Assembly (NCBI GenBank): GCA_963971305.1
Contig: OZ020308.1
Location: 32,207,275-32,271,274, forward strand
Direction of reading: 5' to 3'
Length of the DNA: 64,000 bases
Source: Arcuatula senhousia
Lineage: Eukaryota; Mollusca; Bivalvia; Mytilida; Mytilidae
Under the pieces are notes generated by a model. That model was given only the letters and a program-made list of their open reading frames with translations. It made no database searches and was not told the origin of the DNA. Below, piece after piece: positions 24,396-35,334 of this stretch. Position 1 is the stretch's first letter. Each line of letters begins with the position of its first letter. The translations under genes were made by a program, and so were the position numbers.

Positions 24396-24525
24396 AAACT
24401 TTTGTCGATTGAGTTTTACAGTGTGTTTTATATGTAGCTTTGTGCAAGCTTATCAATAGGGGGAAGGTTGGATCCAAAAAACTAGTTTAACCCCGCCACA
24501 TTTTATATGTGCCTGTCCTAAGCCA

Positions 24526-24785
24526 GGAAACTTTGCCAAAGCCTTTGTTTGTCCTTGTCATTCTATGTTAACTGTTTTATATCAAGAATTGAGTCTTGTT
24601 GATGATTTAGGGATTGGTTTTGATACTTTTGTATTGTATTATAAGTCTTGGGCCAATGCAAGACGGTAAGCAGTGACCTATGGTCATGTTGAAGACTGCT
24701 TGCTGTTTTCCGTTGTGATTTTTTGAATTGCTGTTTGTTTATGTTTGTTGTGTCGCGTACACTTATTCCACATCTCAATATCGTA
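24526..24785 (+). repeat. Second direct copy of the 22148-22408 segment
   Basis: Both copies run from CCAGGAAACTTTGCCAAAGC to CACTTATTCCACATCTCAAT with few changes (for example GGGTCTTTCGTTCATG versus GAGTCTTGTTGATG). Confidence 0.85.
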
Positions 24786-24940
24786 TAATAATGAAAAGAA
24801 AAAATACATACAGATTTTAGCTATATAGATTATTTAATTTACATAATATATAATAAAAGATTCAACTTTTAAAAGAGAAAAAAAACCACCACTTATTTGA
24901 AATTGAAAGAATAAATAAGTTTGACCACTAAAACCTTACA

Positions 24941-25432
24941 GTGAGTGAGTGAGTGAGTTGGTGTTTTACGCCCGTGCAACGCTATATAGGTTATTTACAG
25001 GCGATGAACATGAAAAGGATGATAAAATGAACATGAAATGATGATGATAAATGAAATATGGGGATGGGGTGGGAAACAAAGGACCGGTAAATTTTGAAGA
25101 ACCACAGGAAAAAGGGGAGAGGTGGGTAGGGTCGGAAAATTTAGCCTATGTGGTGCACTACTGGGCGGTCCACAAAGGGGTCTTTTACGTGCATGAAGCG
25201 TGGCACTCTCCACACACGTTGGCCCACTATGGTCGGCGGTCAGGGTTTCCGTATTTTAGACCTGACAACCCCCGCGGACGAGGGCTACCCTATTCAGCCA
25301 CCTAGGGTACACACTTGGTCGCTCTGTGGGCTGAGCACTGACCCGACGTCAGAATCCCAAGACCCTTAGTCGCCTCTTACGACAAGCTAGGCTCTGCTGC
25401 GGGCCTATTCGCCACCCGGGCCCCGCACGGGA
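24941..25432 (-). mobile_element. SINE-like element, (ACTC)n-tail family, full length
   Basis: It is flanked by the perfect 14-bp duplication ACTAAAACCTTACA at 24927-24940 and 25433-25446. The 5' end is CCCGTGCGGGGCCCGGGTGG; the 3' end is the stem-loop CGCCTGT/ACGGGCG followed by (ACTC)n. It has no tRNA-like promoter; the head resembles the LINE 5' end at 61034-61093. Short frames inside are not genes. Confidence 0.93.
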
Positions 25433-25446
25433 ACTAAAACCTTACA

Positions 25447-26174
25447 AATTAAAGTTCAAAGTACATGTACTAAAAGGATGGATGACAGATATTAAGCAAA
25501 CAAGTAATCAAGACTAAAAAGATAAAAATAAATAAAGTCAGTCTAATATGCTAGCTGGACAAATGAAACGACAAAACGACTAAGTAGGATCAACGCCAGT
25601 CTGCACAGGTGTGTTTGAGCAGTTATTTAGAAAAGTTTTAATTGGAAATGTACCCAATTTGGACAAAAGACTGTTTCAAAGTGAAGATGCTGTCCTGTCG
25701 AAACGTCGCTTCCCAAAAATTTGTGCACGTACATTCGGCTTTACAAGTTCGGTAGAGTTGCTTGCTTGAAGGGTCTTCCTGGATTGTAACAATTTAAAAT
25801 GTCAGCCAGATGAATCACTGTAAGTCCTAGGCGGATGAAACTTGGTATGCATATGTTTCAATTGTGCCTTCACAGATGAATCCCCGTCTTTTGACCTTGA
25901 CCATGATTTTCTAGTTGGGAAATAAATACATTACATAATGCATTACAATACAAACGTTCAATTAAGTTCTTTTGTTACCATTATATCTCAGGAACTATAT
26001 CAGTTGTAGAATGTTTTGCATCAGAACAAGACTGGTACATTATCCTCATCTTATGACATTGGCCTTTGAATTTTAGTAGAATGACTTAATACTTTTTGAA
26101 ATAGAAATGTTCGAGTTCAAGTGTGATGTTTCATCATAGTTTATTTTTTAAAAATATGAGGGAGTTAACAAGGA
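25447..26174. other. Intergenic, no feature seen
   Basis: No exon with splice borders and no recognised repeat. Confidence 0.4.
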
Positions 26175-26946
26175 AAGGATGGGTTGCGATAAGGCCCTAT
26201 TAAGCCCATATATAGGCAAAAAATAAAAAGTTTTTCATAGCATGTTACTTTATATCTTATTTGTAGCAAAATGATTGTACGTGCGTAGAAGACAACTTTT
26301 GAATACTTTTGCACGAATACAGCTTCGAAATCGGGTTCAAAATTGGCCCATTTTGAATAAAAATTTCATCTTGATTTAAAGAAAATTTCAAGGTAGGGCT
26401 TCAATAAATTAAAATTTTGTGCTGAAATACTTAAAGCCAGTGTTTTTAATTCTATAAAAGGTTCATGATATATATACATCACTTTAAACAACAATTTTGA
26501 AATTGAAATGACCGCCAATCTCAAGAAAAACGAAGAAAACGGAGAGATTTCGCACATTTTTTAACTACTGACAACAAGTTCAAAAATTATAATCATTATG
26601 TCTTGCACGCGGAACCAGCTTGAAACTTTCATAAAAGATGTATTTTAGTAATATAAGTTTTTGAATAAAATATGTAGCTGGTTCCGCGTGCAAGGCTATA
26701 CTTCCGGGATGGATATATATCACTCATTTGTGCAACTTTCCCATAAGCACAATGTTAAAATCAATTGCAGCGATTCATTTCAAGCACTATTTACTGAAAA
26801 ATAAAATAAGCTTTTCAACTACCGACGTTTATTCTAACAAAATAGACAGATAATCCTTTCCAACAAGAGATTTTGTGATGGATTACTTAATTTTATTTTT
26901 GACTTTCGCTGTGGGCTGAAAAGGGGTCTTAGCGCAACCCATCCTT
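26175..26946. mobile_element. MITE with AAGGATGGGTTGCG inverted ends, containing a second MITE
   Basis: AAGGATGGGTTGCGATAAGG at the left mirrors CTTAGCGCAACCCATCCTT at the right. The 192-bp minus-strand frame within it has no recognisable domain. Confidence 0.75.
26603..26693. mobile_element. Small palindromic MITE nested in the larger one
   Basis: TTGCACGCGGAACCAGCT is repeated in reverse complement at the other end, with the arms continuing imperfectly across the 91 bp. Confidence 0.75.
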
Positions 26947-27244
26947 ACATTTCCGGTGGCGTCGACAGGCGAGACATTTTCGTGTATTACTTTTGTTTAG
27001 CATTTCTCGTGAACATTTTATCATTTTAACAATTTATCAAGCATTATCTGTATATCAACCGTTTCAATCCATATTTGAGATAATTTTAACCAATTTATCA
27101 TGTTTACATGTTTCGTGTGATGATAATTGACTAATCTGAAAATGATGACCTGTTAAATCAGAATTATCGTAAAATTTCTAAAAGGAAAAATGTTATGATA
27201 AAACCACACAATGATATGAAAAGAAACAAATAAACCAACAACGC

Positions 27245-27643
27245 TTAAGGATGGTCACTGTTCATGTTTCAGGATTACAGTCTGATTTCGGAACTCCTGT
27301 AGACTTTGCCTTTAAATATTGAAGATTTTTTTTGCACACTGACCCCTTCTTTTTATGATATTTTCTGATAATATAGACCTTAACAACCAACTGAATAAAA
27401 TTTCTTGAAATTCTTGATACAACTTCATGGTTTTTGAGGCCAAAAACTTCACAATGTTAATGTTATGTAAAATCTAGAGAGTCTGATTTCCCGCCAATTT
27501 TTTGACGTCATTTATCTCGAAAACGAGCACACGGACCTATCATTTTCTTTTTGCTATTTGATTAAGTAATCAATTATCTATCATTTCAACCATACATCAT
27601 AAAATCTTTGATATAAAAAAGTTCAGGAGTGACCATCCTTAAT
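27245..27643. mobile_element. MITE with TTAA target duplication and GGATGGTCACT ends
   Basis: TTAAGGATGGTCACT on the left and AGTGACCATCCTTAA on the right form 11-bp inverted repeats next to TTAA. No coding capacity. Confidence 0.82.
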
Positions 27644-27896
27644 GAGATTTTCCATGTAATGACATTTTATATATACGAAGGACTAAAGGACTTATTGTGG
27701 ACCTTCCAAGGCCACAAAGTACTTGTTTAACATTTATCAAATATAGATCCTAACAGTGTGTACCAACATTTCTACTTATTAAGCACTTTGATCTCACTCA
27801 TTTTAACATGCATACTTGATTTGAAATGTTGAGTTATTACATAATAATCATGGTAAAACAAACATCAAATCACATTTATTGATAATGGTAGAAATG

Positions 27897-28032
27897 GAGT
27901 GAGTGAGTGAGTGAGTTGGTGTTTTACGCCCGTGCAAATCCATACAGGTTATCTACAGGCGATGAACATGAAAAGGATGATAAAATGAACATGAAATGAT
28001 GATGATAAATGAAATATGGGGATGGGGTGGAA
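27897..28032 (-). mobile_element. SINE-like element, (ACTC)n-tail family, strongly 5'-truncated
   Basis: Only the 3' ~135 bp is present: (GAGT)n, TTGGTGTTTTACGCCCGTGC, down to GGGGATGGGGTGG. 5' truncation is the signature of target-primed reverse transcription. Confidence 0.85.
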
Positions 28033-28284
28033 ATGAAGGATTAAATAAAGTATAGCGCAATGCCCATAGAATATTTATAAATGTCATCTACAACACTATT
28101 AAAGAACAATTACATCGACGTCTATTGTTAATGCATGGTAAGTTAATAATTTGGGGTATCATACGTTGAACGATACTAAATACTAATATCAATAGCTAGA
28201 CAATTTTACATCAAAATGAGTAAACTACTTAACACGAGGCAGATGAACAGCAATGAGACAAAAAAGAAAAAAAAACAAAGACAA

Positions 28285-28655
28285 AATCAATTATCTGGAA
28301 CTTTGTTGTTCATTTTAATTTCTAACACCCGTGAAGGAAGGTGCTGCTGGTGGAGTTTTAATTCCCTGAGGTTAGCCCGCTCTGGCACCAACACTTTTAT
28401 GTATATATCAAAGCTATAAATTGTTTAAATTTAAAGTTTAAATTTCAAAATTGGCTAAACCCTAAGGTTCCTCCTACCTCAGACATAGGTTGATGGGCTT
28501 AGTTATAATTTGGTTCCCAAGCTCTTATTAGTCATAAAGTGTTCTGCTTTTTCAACATTTTTGGTAGAGTGCCTCTCATGAGTCTTGGAAAGACGAAACA
28601 TGCGTCAGGCGTATCTAAATTAATTGTCTTCAACATTGTTGTCAATTAAATTGAC
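28285..28655 (-). repeat. ~360-bp repeat, one reverse unit
   Basis: It reads in reverse orientation from AATTATCTGGAACTTTGTTG to GCGTATCTAAATTAATTGTC, including CTACCTCAGACATAGGTTG. Confidence 0.75.
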
Positions 28656-29150
28656 AGAAACAGAAATGTTATATTTTCATTCTTAGACTATTCACTGTAA
28701 TTTTATTCCTGCTTGTTCTATTTTTAAACTTTTAAAGTTTAAACCAATAAGATTAGAAGCAAGTATATACAGATAGAACACAAAAATGAAAGGGGGTTAG
28801 GGTCTGTTTCTTTAGTTGATTAAGAGAAGAGATTATTTTGAAGGAGACGTTCGCTATGTCATGTATACTTGCAATTTAACTGAAGTATGTTTTTATTATT
28901 TTCGAATTTTCCCATAAATATTTGATGTGACTTACCAATCTGCCATCCAATATGATCTTTTCAGTTTGGTCTATGAACACAAATAAAATGTCATGTGTCT
29001 TTTGTTAATAAAAATCACATGATATTGTGATAATTGATTTTATAGGTATCATTTAAGTTATCAATTAATACATCAGGTACAATTTATGTATGAATATATA
29101 TAAATGGAATTGAAATGAAAGATTCAGGAAAACAATTATTATAAAATAGA
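28656..29150. other. Intergenic, no feature seen
   Basis: AT-rich sequence without recognisable exons or repeats. Confidence 0.4.
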
Positions 29151-30698
29151 AACAAGAGGCTCCCAAGAGCCTGAATCGCTCACCTGAACTACGCAGATAC
29201 ATATATTTGTAGGTATTATTGTGCTTAACCATATGCGATTTAAATTTATGAAATATCTTGATATTGGGTTTTAAAGATATTGGGCTTAATAAGTGCAAAT
29301 TTGGCAAAAATTAGGAAAAAGAACAATAACTCCCACATCAGCAGTCAGATCTTTTCCGAAATTTCAGGACAGGTAGATCTTAATATGTTGAACACATTTG
29401 ATTCTTACACAATTTTGATATCTGAAACCAGTTTTGAGTTATTAGCAAAAAAATGAAATTTGCCCCTATTTTCTATTTTTAGCCATGGTGGCCATGTTTT
29501 TTTTACGAATCAAAAATCTGAACGATAGAGTTGTAGCATATAAGCTATCAAACAGTGTGCCATGTTAAGATGCAGTCTTATCGTTTCAGACAAGTCAGGG
29601 GAAAAGTAATGAACAATGGTAAATATTGACGCTTTAAGGGCCATAACTCCTAAAAGAAATGGTTCTACAGCTTTAACCTAATTACATGAATTGTAGATCT
29701 TGATATGCTTAATCATAAGCAATTTGAATTTTTGAAATATCTTGTAAAGTTTTCAAGATATAGGGCTAAATAAGTGAAAAAAAAAATAAAAATCCAGAAA
29801 AAGGGCAATAACTCCTATGTCGTTTGTTGGATCTTCTTGAAAATTTCAGAGCAGGTAGATCTTGAGATGCTAATCACTTTTGTCTCCCATCAGAATTTTG
29901 ATATCTGTTACCGTTTTTGAGTTATTTGCAAAAAACTGTAATTTGACCTCTATGTTCTATTTTAAGCCATGGAGGCCATATTTTTTTACGAATCAAAAAT
30001 CCGAACCATAGAATTGTAGCATTAATGCTATTAAACAACTGTGCCAAGTTTGGTTGAAGTTGGATGTATGGTGTCAGACAAGTTAATCTTTGAAATTCAG
30101 GGTAAAAGTAATGAAAAATGGTAAATTTTGATGCTTTAAGGGCCATAACTCCTAAAAGAAATGGTTCTACAGCTTTGACCTAACTACATGAAATGTAGAT
30201 CTTGATGTGCTTAATCATATGCAATTTGAATTTTTAAAATATCTTGTATAGTTTTCAAGATATAGGGCTAAATAAGTGCAAAATTTTGAAAAATCCAGAA
30301 AAAGGGCAACAACTCCTACATCAGTTGTTGGATCCTCTTGAAAATTTCTGGGCAGGTAGATCTTGAGGTGCTGATTACTTTTACCCTATGCCAGAATTTT
30401 GATATCTGTAACCGTTTTCGAGTTATTTGCAAAAAACTGCAATTTACCCCTATGTTCTATTTTTAGCCATGGCGGCCAGGTTTTTCAACGAATCAAAAAT
30501 CCCCACGCTAGTTTTATACTACCTATGCTAATTAACAACTGTGCCAAATTTAAAAGCCATTGGACTTATGGTGTTAGAGGAGTTAACGTTTGAAAAATGT
30601 TAACGACGACGGACGACGGACGACTGACGACGGACGACGGACGACGGACGCCAAGTGATGGCAATAGCTCACCTGGACCTTCGGTCCAGGTGAGCTAA
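29151..30698 (-). mobile_element. Satellite-carrying element, copy D, both ends intact
   Basis: Left end ACAAGAGGCTCCCAAGAGCC and TGAATCGCTCACCTG. Interior of three ~500-bp monomers with the GCCATGGC/GCCATGGTGGCC motif near 29487, 29970 and 30472. Right end is the hairpin CTCACCTGGACC-TTC-GGTCCAGGTGAG followed by CTAA. A hairpin a few bases before a terminal CTRR is the 3' signature of Helitrons, and no target duplication is seen, but a 5' TC start is not evident, so the class is open. Confidence 0.75.
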
Positions 30699-30895
30699 AA
30701 AGTGATTAATACACCATATCTTGAATGTTTAGTTATATATCATAAACTGATCCTGCTACATGTAACATATAAAATGCAGTATCCCCTATCAACGAAAATG
30801 AAAGAAAATTACATAAAACCCCTCTACTCTACTTTGTTAACAAAAAATATCTAACAACTTATGGAAGAAATATATAGAGATACAAAAAGGGCGTT

Positions 30896-31376
30896 CCCGT
30901 GCGGGGCCCGGGTGGCGAATAGGCCCGCAGCAGAGCCAAGCTTGTCGTAAGAGGCGACTAAGGGTCTTGGGATTCTGACGTCGGGTCAGTGCTCAGCCCA
31001 CAGAGCGACCAAGTGTGTACCCTAGGTGGCTGAATAGGGTAGCCCTCGTCCGCGGGGTTGTCAGGTCTATAATACGGAAACCCTGACCGCCGACCATAGT
31101 GGGCCAACGTGTGTGGAGAATGCCACGCTTCATGCACGTTAAAGACCCTTGTGGACCGCCAAGTAGTGCACCACATAGGCTAAATTTTCCGCCCCTACCC
31201 ACTTCTCCCCTTTTCCTGTGGTTCTTCAAAATTTACCGTCCCTGTGTTTCCCACCCCATCCCATATTTCATCATCATTTCATGTTCATTGTATCATCCTT
31301 TTCATGTTCATCGCCTGTAAATAACCTATATAGCGTTGCACGGGCGTAAAACACCAACTCACTCACTCACTCACTC
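30896..31376 (+). mobile_element. SINE-like element, (ACTC)n-tail family, plus orientation
   Basis: It starts CCCGTGCGGGGCCCGGGTGG and ends at 31312-31346 with the 3' stem-loop (CGCCTGT / ACGGGCG; inner AAC / GTT) followed by (ACTC)n. No clear duplication flanks it, and it abuts the next copy tail to tail. Confidence 0.9.
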
Positions 31377-31389
31377 TAAAGAAAACCAG

Positions 31390-31825
31390 TGAGTGAGTTG
31401 GTGATTTACGCCCGTGCAACGCTATATAGGTTATTTACAGGCGATGGATAAAATGAACATGGAATGATGATGATGATGATAAATGAAATATGGGTGTGGG
31501 ATGGGAAACAACAGACCGGTTAATTTTGAAGAACAACAAGAAAAGGGGCGGAAAATTTTGCCTATGTGGCGCACAACTTGGCGGTCCACAAAGGGATCTT
31601 TTACGTGCATAAAGCATGGCACTCTCCACACACGTTGGCCCACTATGGTCGGCGGTCAGGGTTTCCGTATTATAGACTTGACAATCCCCGCGGACGAGGG
31701 TACACACTTGGTCGCTTTATGGGCTGAGCACTGACCCGACGTCAGAATCCTAAGACCCTTAGTCGCCTATTACGACAAAAATAGGCTCTGCTGCGGGCCT
31801 ATTCGCCACCCGGGCCCCGCGTGGG
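31390..31825 (-). mobile_element. SINE-like element, (ACTC)n-tail family, minus orientation
   Basis: It is flanked by the perfect 13-bp duplication TAAAGAAAACCAG at 31377-31389 and 31826-31838. Compared with full copies it has a small internal deletion and an ACGCGGGG variant head. Confidence 0.9.
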
Positions 31826-32079
31826 TAAAGAAAACCAGAAAACTCTTACTTCACCGTCGAAAGCAGACTGGATCTAAAACGATGCAAATTTATTAAAACA
31901 CCGTTACAATAAAATCTGGTTTAACAAAACAGTTGGGCGATAAGGTGCTAACACTGGGAAAATCTTTCCACGGAGGAAGTTTCAAGCACCTGGGAGGGCG
32001 TACATCATTGAAATTTCTAGACCTCAGTTAAGCTAGGCCGGAGATGAACATGACGACCTTGAGCAAATGCACATGAAAC

Positions 32080-32740
32080 GGTAATGATGATGTCGAGAAA
32101 AAATACGCACTGGTATAGGCGGGAAAAAGTTTTTGTGACACCAAAACATGAGATCAAAAATGAAAATGTATGTTGCAGCAGGACACAACATTACGACAGC
32201 ATCAGATATGTGGAATGCAATAATAAGTGGTACCGGTGTTACAGGATGTCAATGTTGTGTGTCTGAGGTTATCACTGAAAACCAGGAAATGACGGGTCAC
32301 CGTTTCAAAGGTGTCAACAACATTTCAAATCTAGAGTTTAATGAAGAGGACATCCTGATTTGGCATTCCTACAACAGTGGAATAGGTATAGGATATCCAG
32401 GTCCTCCGTTTTAAGACAAGAACAAGAAGAAACTTGACTGAAAGTTGTATCTGATTTTTATGAGCAAAGGAATGTGGTCGGTACAATAGGGGAACATAAA
32501 GATCCTGGCTGCTATAGATATAATACAACATATGCCGAAACAGATCTGATTTTTGAATGTTCAGAATCTGGATGCTATGTAACATTTTCCTCATACCGTG
32601 ACCTTGAATCTCACCAGTGTTGAAAGACACATTACAGGTACAACTTTTTCAACATACGACAAAATAAGGAAAAGGTGGACAGATAACTGCAACCGCTGTC
32701 AACTATCCGAATGTAAATGTGTTGAACAAAGATACTGAAG
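32080..32740 (+). pseudogene. Broken end of an invertebrate gene family with a C2H2-like motif
   Basis: The frame from 32148 reads MKMYVAAGHNITTASDMWNA and then GVTGCQCCVSEV. This resembles the C-terminal part of uncharacterised proteins common in molluscs and corals, which end in one C2H2-like finger. After a stop at 32414 the similarity continues in other frames: FECSESGCYVTFSSYRDLES near 32550, then ERHITGTTFSTYDKIRKRW near 32625. At least two frame changes and several stops separate these pieces, so it is a pseudogene or a dead copy carried by a transposon. The family name is from memory and not checked. Confidence 0.5.
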
Positions 32741-33124
32741 AAGTTTCCACTGAGTAAAAAGGAAGGGCACTACGAAAGGAACGAAAGACGTCAATATGTT
32801 CTTGACTTTTACTTGAAATACTAAGCTCAACGAAATTAAAAAAAATACCATATAAAGATAAAAGCAGCAATCAGTTATTAAACCATACCTTTCTATAAGT
32901 AAAAACAAACTTAACTTTCTAATCGTTAGCTTCAAGTCTTCTGAAGCAGAATTCCGTCATCTCCTGCTTATGAAGTTTACTTATCACAACTGTTTCCTTA
33001 TTACATAGCTTGAGGAGCTTACGTCGATTTCCTTGTGTCTGCCACAAACCATGAAAACAAGGGTTACGTTGGACCTTTGTTGTTTTGTTCACTGAACAAG
33101 TTTTATGGAATTCTTTTCAGGTTC
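32741..33124. other. Intergenic, no feature seen
   Basis: No supported feature. Confidence 0.35.
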
Positions 33125-33383
33125 GTAACGACTTTTAACGTGCACGAAGCGTGACACTTTCCAAACACGTTTACCCACTATGGTCAGCGGTCAGGCTTTC
33201 CGTATTATAGACCTGACAACCCCCGCAGACGAGGGTCACCCTATACAGCCACCTAGGGTACACACTTGGTCGCTCTGTTGGCTGTGCACTGACCCGACGT
33301 GAGAATCCAAAGACCCTTAGTCGCCTCTTACGACAAGCTAGGCTCTGTTGCGGGCCTGTTCGCCACCCCGGCCCTGCACGGGA
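33125..33383 (-). mobile_element. SINE-like element, (ACTC)n family, 5' half only
   Basis: It contains the 5' head (GGGCCGGGGTGGC variant) down to the ACGTTAAAAGTCG region and lacks the 3' stem-loop and tail. Losing the 3' half is not how reverse transcription truncates, so a later deletion or rearrangement is likely. Confidence 0.75.
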
Positions 33384-33504
33384 CACACAGTGATTTCAAA
33401 ATCTGATTTAACGCAGTTTTTTTAAAAAAAGAATGGAAAACGCAGGTATAAATATCTAGTAGTCGATTATACCAAGATTAACTTTGTCATCAATGAATCT
33501 AAGA

Positions 33505-34500
33505 ACAAGTACAAATTTACAGAAGACCATCAACTTTCTCATTGACAACCTATTTGTCCAGTTTGGTGGACGTGTTTTTCAGCAAACAATAGGGATTCCA
33601 ATGGGCACTAATTGTGCACATTAGCTTCTAGATTTGTTTCTTCATTCAAATGAAGCAGACGTCTTACAATCTCGTGAGTGAGTGAGTGAGTTGGTGTTTT
33701 ACGCCCGTGCAACGCTATATAGGTTATTTACAGGCGATGAACATGAAAAGGATGATAAAATGAACATGAAATGATGATGATAAATGAAATATGGGGATGG
33801 GGTGGGAAACAAAGGACCGGTAAATTTTGAAGAACCACAGGAAAAGGGGAGAGGTGGGTAGGGGCGGAAAATTTAGCCTATGTGGTGCACTACTTGGCGG
33901 TCCACAAAGGGGTCTTTTACGTGCATGAAGCGTGGCACTCTCCACACACGTTGGCCCACTATGGTCGGCGGTCAGGGTTTCCGTATTATAGACCTGACAA
34001 CCCCCGCGGACGAGGGCTACCCTATTCAGCCACCTAGGGTACACACTTGGTCGCTCTGTGGGCTGAGCACTGACCCGACGTCAGAATCCCAAGGCCCTTA
34101 GTCGCCTCTTACGACAAGCTAGGCTCTGCTGCGGGCCTATTCGCCACCCGGGCCTTACAATCTCTTCTAGACAAAAAAAGTCGTAGACTAGCTCTCTCTT
34201 TCAACCTCACGTTCCGTTATATTGATGCTGTCCTTTCACTTTGGTGACTATTTCCATCTCATATATCCCCAGGAGCTTGAGTAAAGAACACTCACCTTGA
34301 AATTGACTCTCAAGGAAGACTTTCAACAAGGCTCTATGACAAACGTGATGACTTCAACTTTCCCTTCTTCATTCCGTCCGCTCCAGCTTATGGAGTTTAC
34401 GTATCTCAATTGATTCGTTACTCCAGAGCGTGCGGGACTTGCATTGATTTCCTTAGCAGAGCGTCACGTCTGACCCAAAAATTGGTAATTGGTGATATAC
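33505..34500 (+). pseudogene. Reverse transcriptase pseudogene (Penelope-like), split by a SINE
   Basis: The part before the SINE encodes FLIDNLFVQFGGRVFQQTIG then IPMGTNCA, the conserved fingers region. The part after it encodes RLALSFNLTFRYIDAVLSLW and, after frame breaks, RLYDKRDDFNFP and APAYGVYVSQLIRYSRACG. The catalytic YIDD box reads YIDA, and there are a stop after TNCAH and further stops, so the protein is dead. The family is the same as at 23239-23463; assignment to Penelope-like elements is by recalled similarity. Confidence 0.7.
33674..34153 (-). mobile_element. SINE-like element, (ACTC)n-tail family, nearly full length
   Basis: It is flanked by CTTACAATCTC at 33663-33673 and 34154-34164. 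Its 5' end lacks the last ~10 bases (CCGCACGGG in plus-strand view). Removing it rejoins the reverse-transcriptase frame around EADVLQSLLDKK. Confidence 0.92.
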
Positions 34501-34860
34501 TCCTCGGTTGCTGTCTTCACTCAAGAAATTTTACGGAAAACATCATGCACTTATAGACAAATATGGGATTTGATCTCTCAGATGGGTGCAGATGCTGGTT
34601 TGTCGTAGAGTTTTGTCAGGAACTGCTTACTCTTCCGGAGCACCTGAGTACACTCTTGTTTCGACTGGAATTCGCGTTGTTGATCGATATTCAGGTATTT
34701 TGTGTTTCCACGTTTTACATGTTTTCTGTTATTGTCCCTTTCTTGTTGGTTTTTACTGGTTTTGTCTCTGCCTTTCGGACTTTTGACATTCGGATACCCC
34801 ATTAGTACCTCTGATTTTTACAATACCAAAACGGGTATAAAAACTGTTTAATTGGTAATG
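34501..34860 (+). repeat. 3' remnant of the Penelope-like element
   Basis: The reading frame GCRCWFVVEFCQELLTLPEH and the following TTTTCTGTTATTGTCCCTTT sequence continue without a break from the reverse-transcriptase remnant and end near 34800-34860. No intact protein. Confidence 0.5.
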
Positions 34861-34920
34861 CTGTATATCGATATTTCAAGAAGTAACCTCTCATCATCAG
34901 CATTTGAATCGAAACATTGG

Positions 34921-35310
34921 AGTGAGTGGGTGAGTTGGTGTTTTACGCCCGTGCAACGCTATATAGGTTATTTACAGGCGAACATGAAAAGGTTGATAAA
35001 ATAAACATGAAATGATGATTATAAATGAATTAAGGGGTTTGGGTGAGAAATAAACGAACGGTAAATTTCTGAATAACCACAGGAAAAGGGGAGAGGTGGG
35101 TAGGAGCGGAAAATTTAGGCTCCGTGGTGCACTACTTGGCGGTCCACAAAGGGGTCTTTTACGTGCATGAAGCGTGACACTCTCCATACACGTTGGCCCA
35201 CTATGGTCGGCGATCAGGGTTTCTGTGTTGTAGACCTGACAACCCCCGCGGACAAGGGCCACCCTCTTCAGCACTTGGTCTCTCTGTGGGCTGAGCACTG
35301 ACCCGACGTA
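34921..35310 (-). mobile_element. SINE-like element, (ACTC)n-tail family, 5'-truncated and diverged
   Basis: It starts at GAGTGAGTGGGTGAGTTGGT and stops at GACCCGACG, missing the ~85-bp head. It has more substitutions and small deletions than the other copies, so it is older. Confidence 0.85.
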
Positions 35311-35334
35311 TTATATTTTTTGTGTCTCCTTTTA

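Noticed and set aside
26366..26557. 63-codon minus-strand frame
   Set aside because: It lies inside a MITE and has no domain or splice context.
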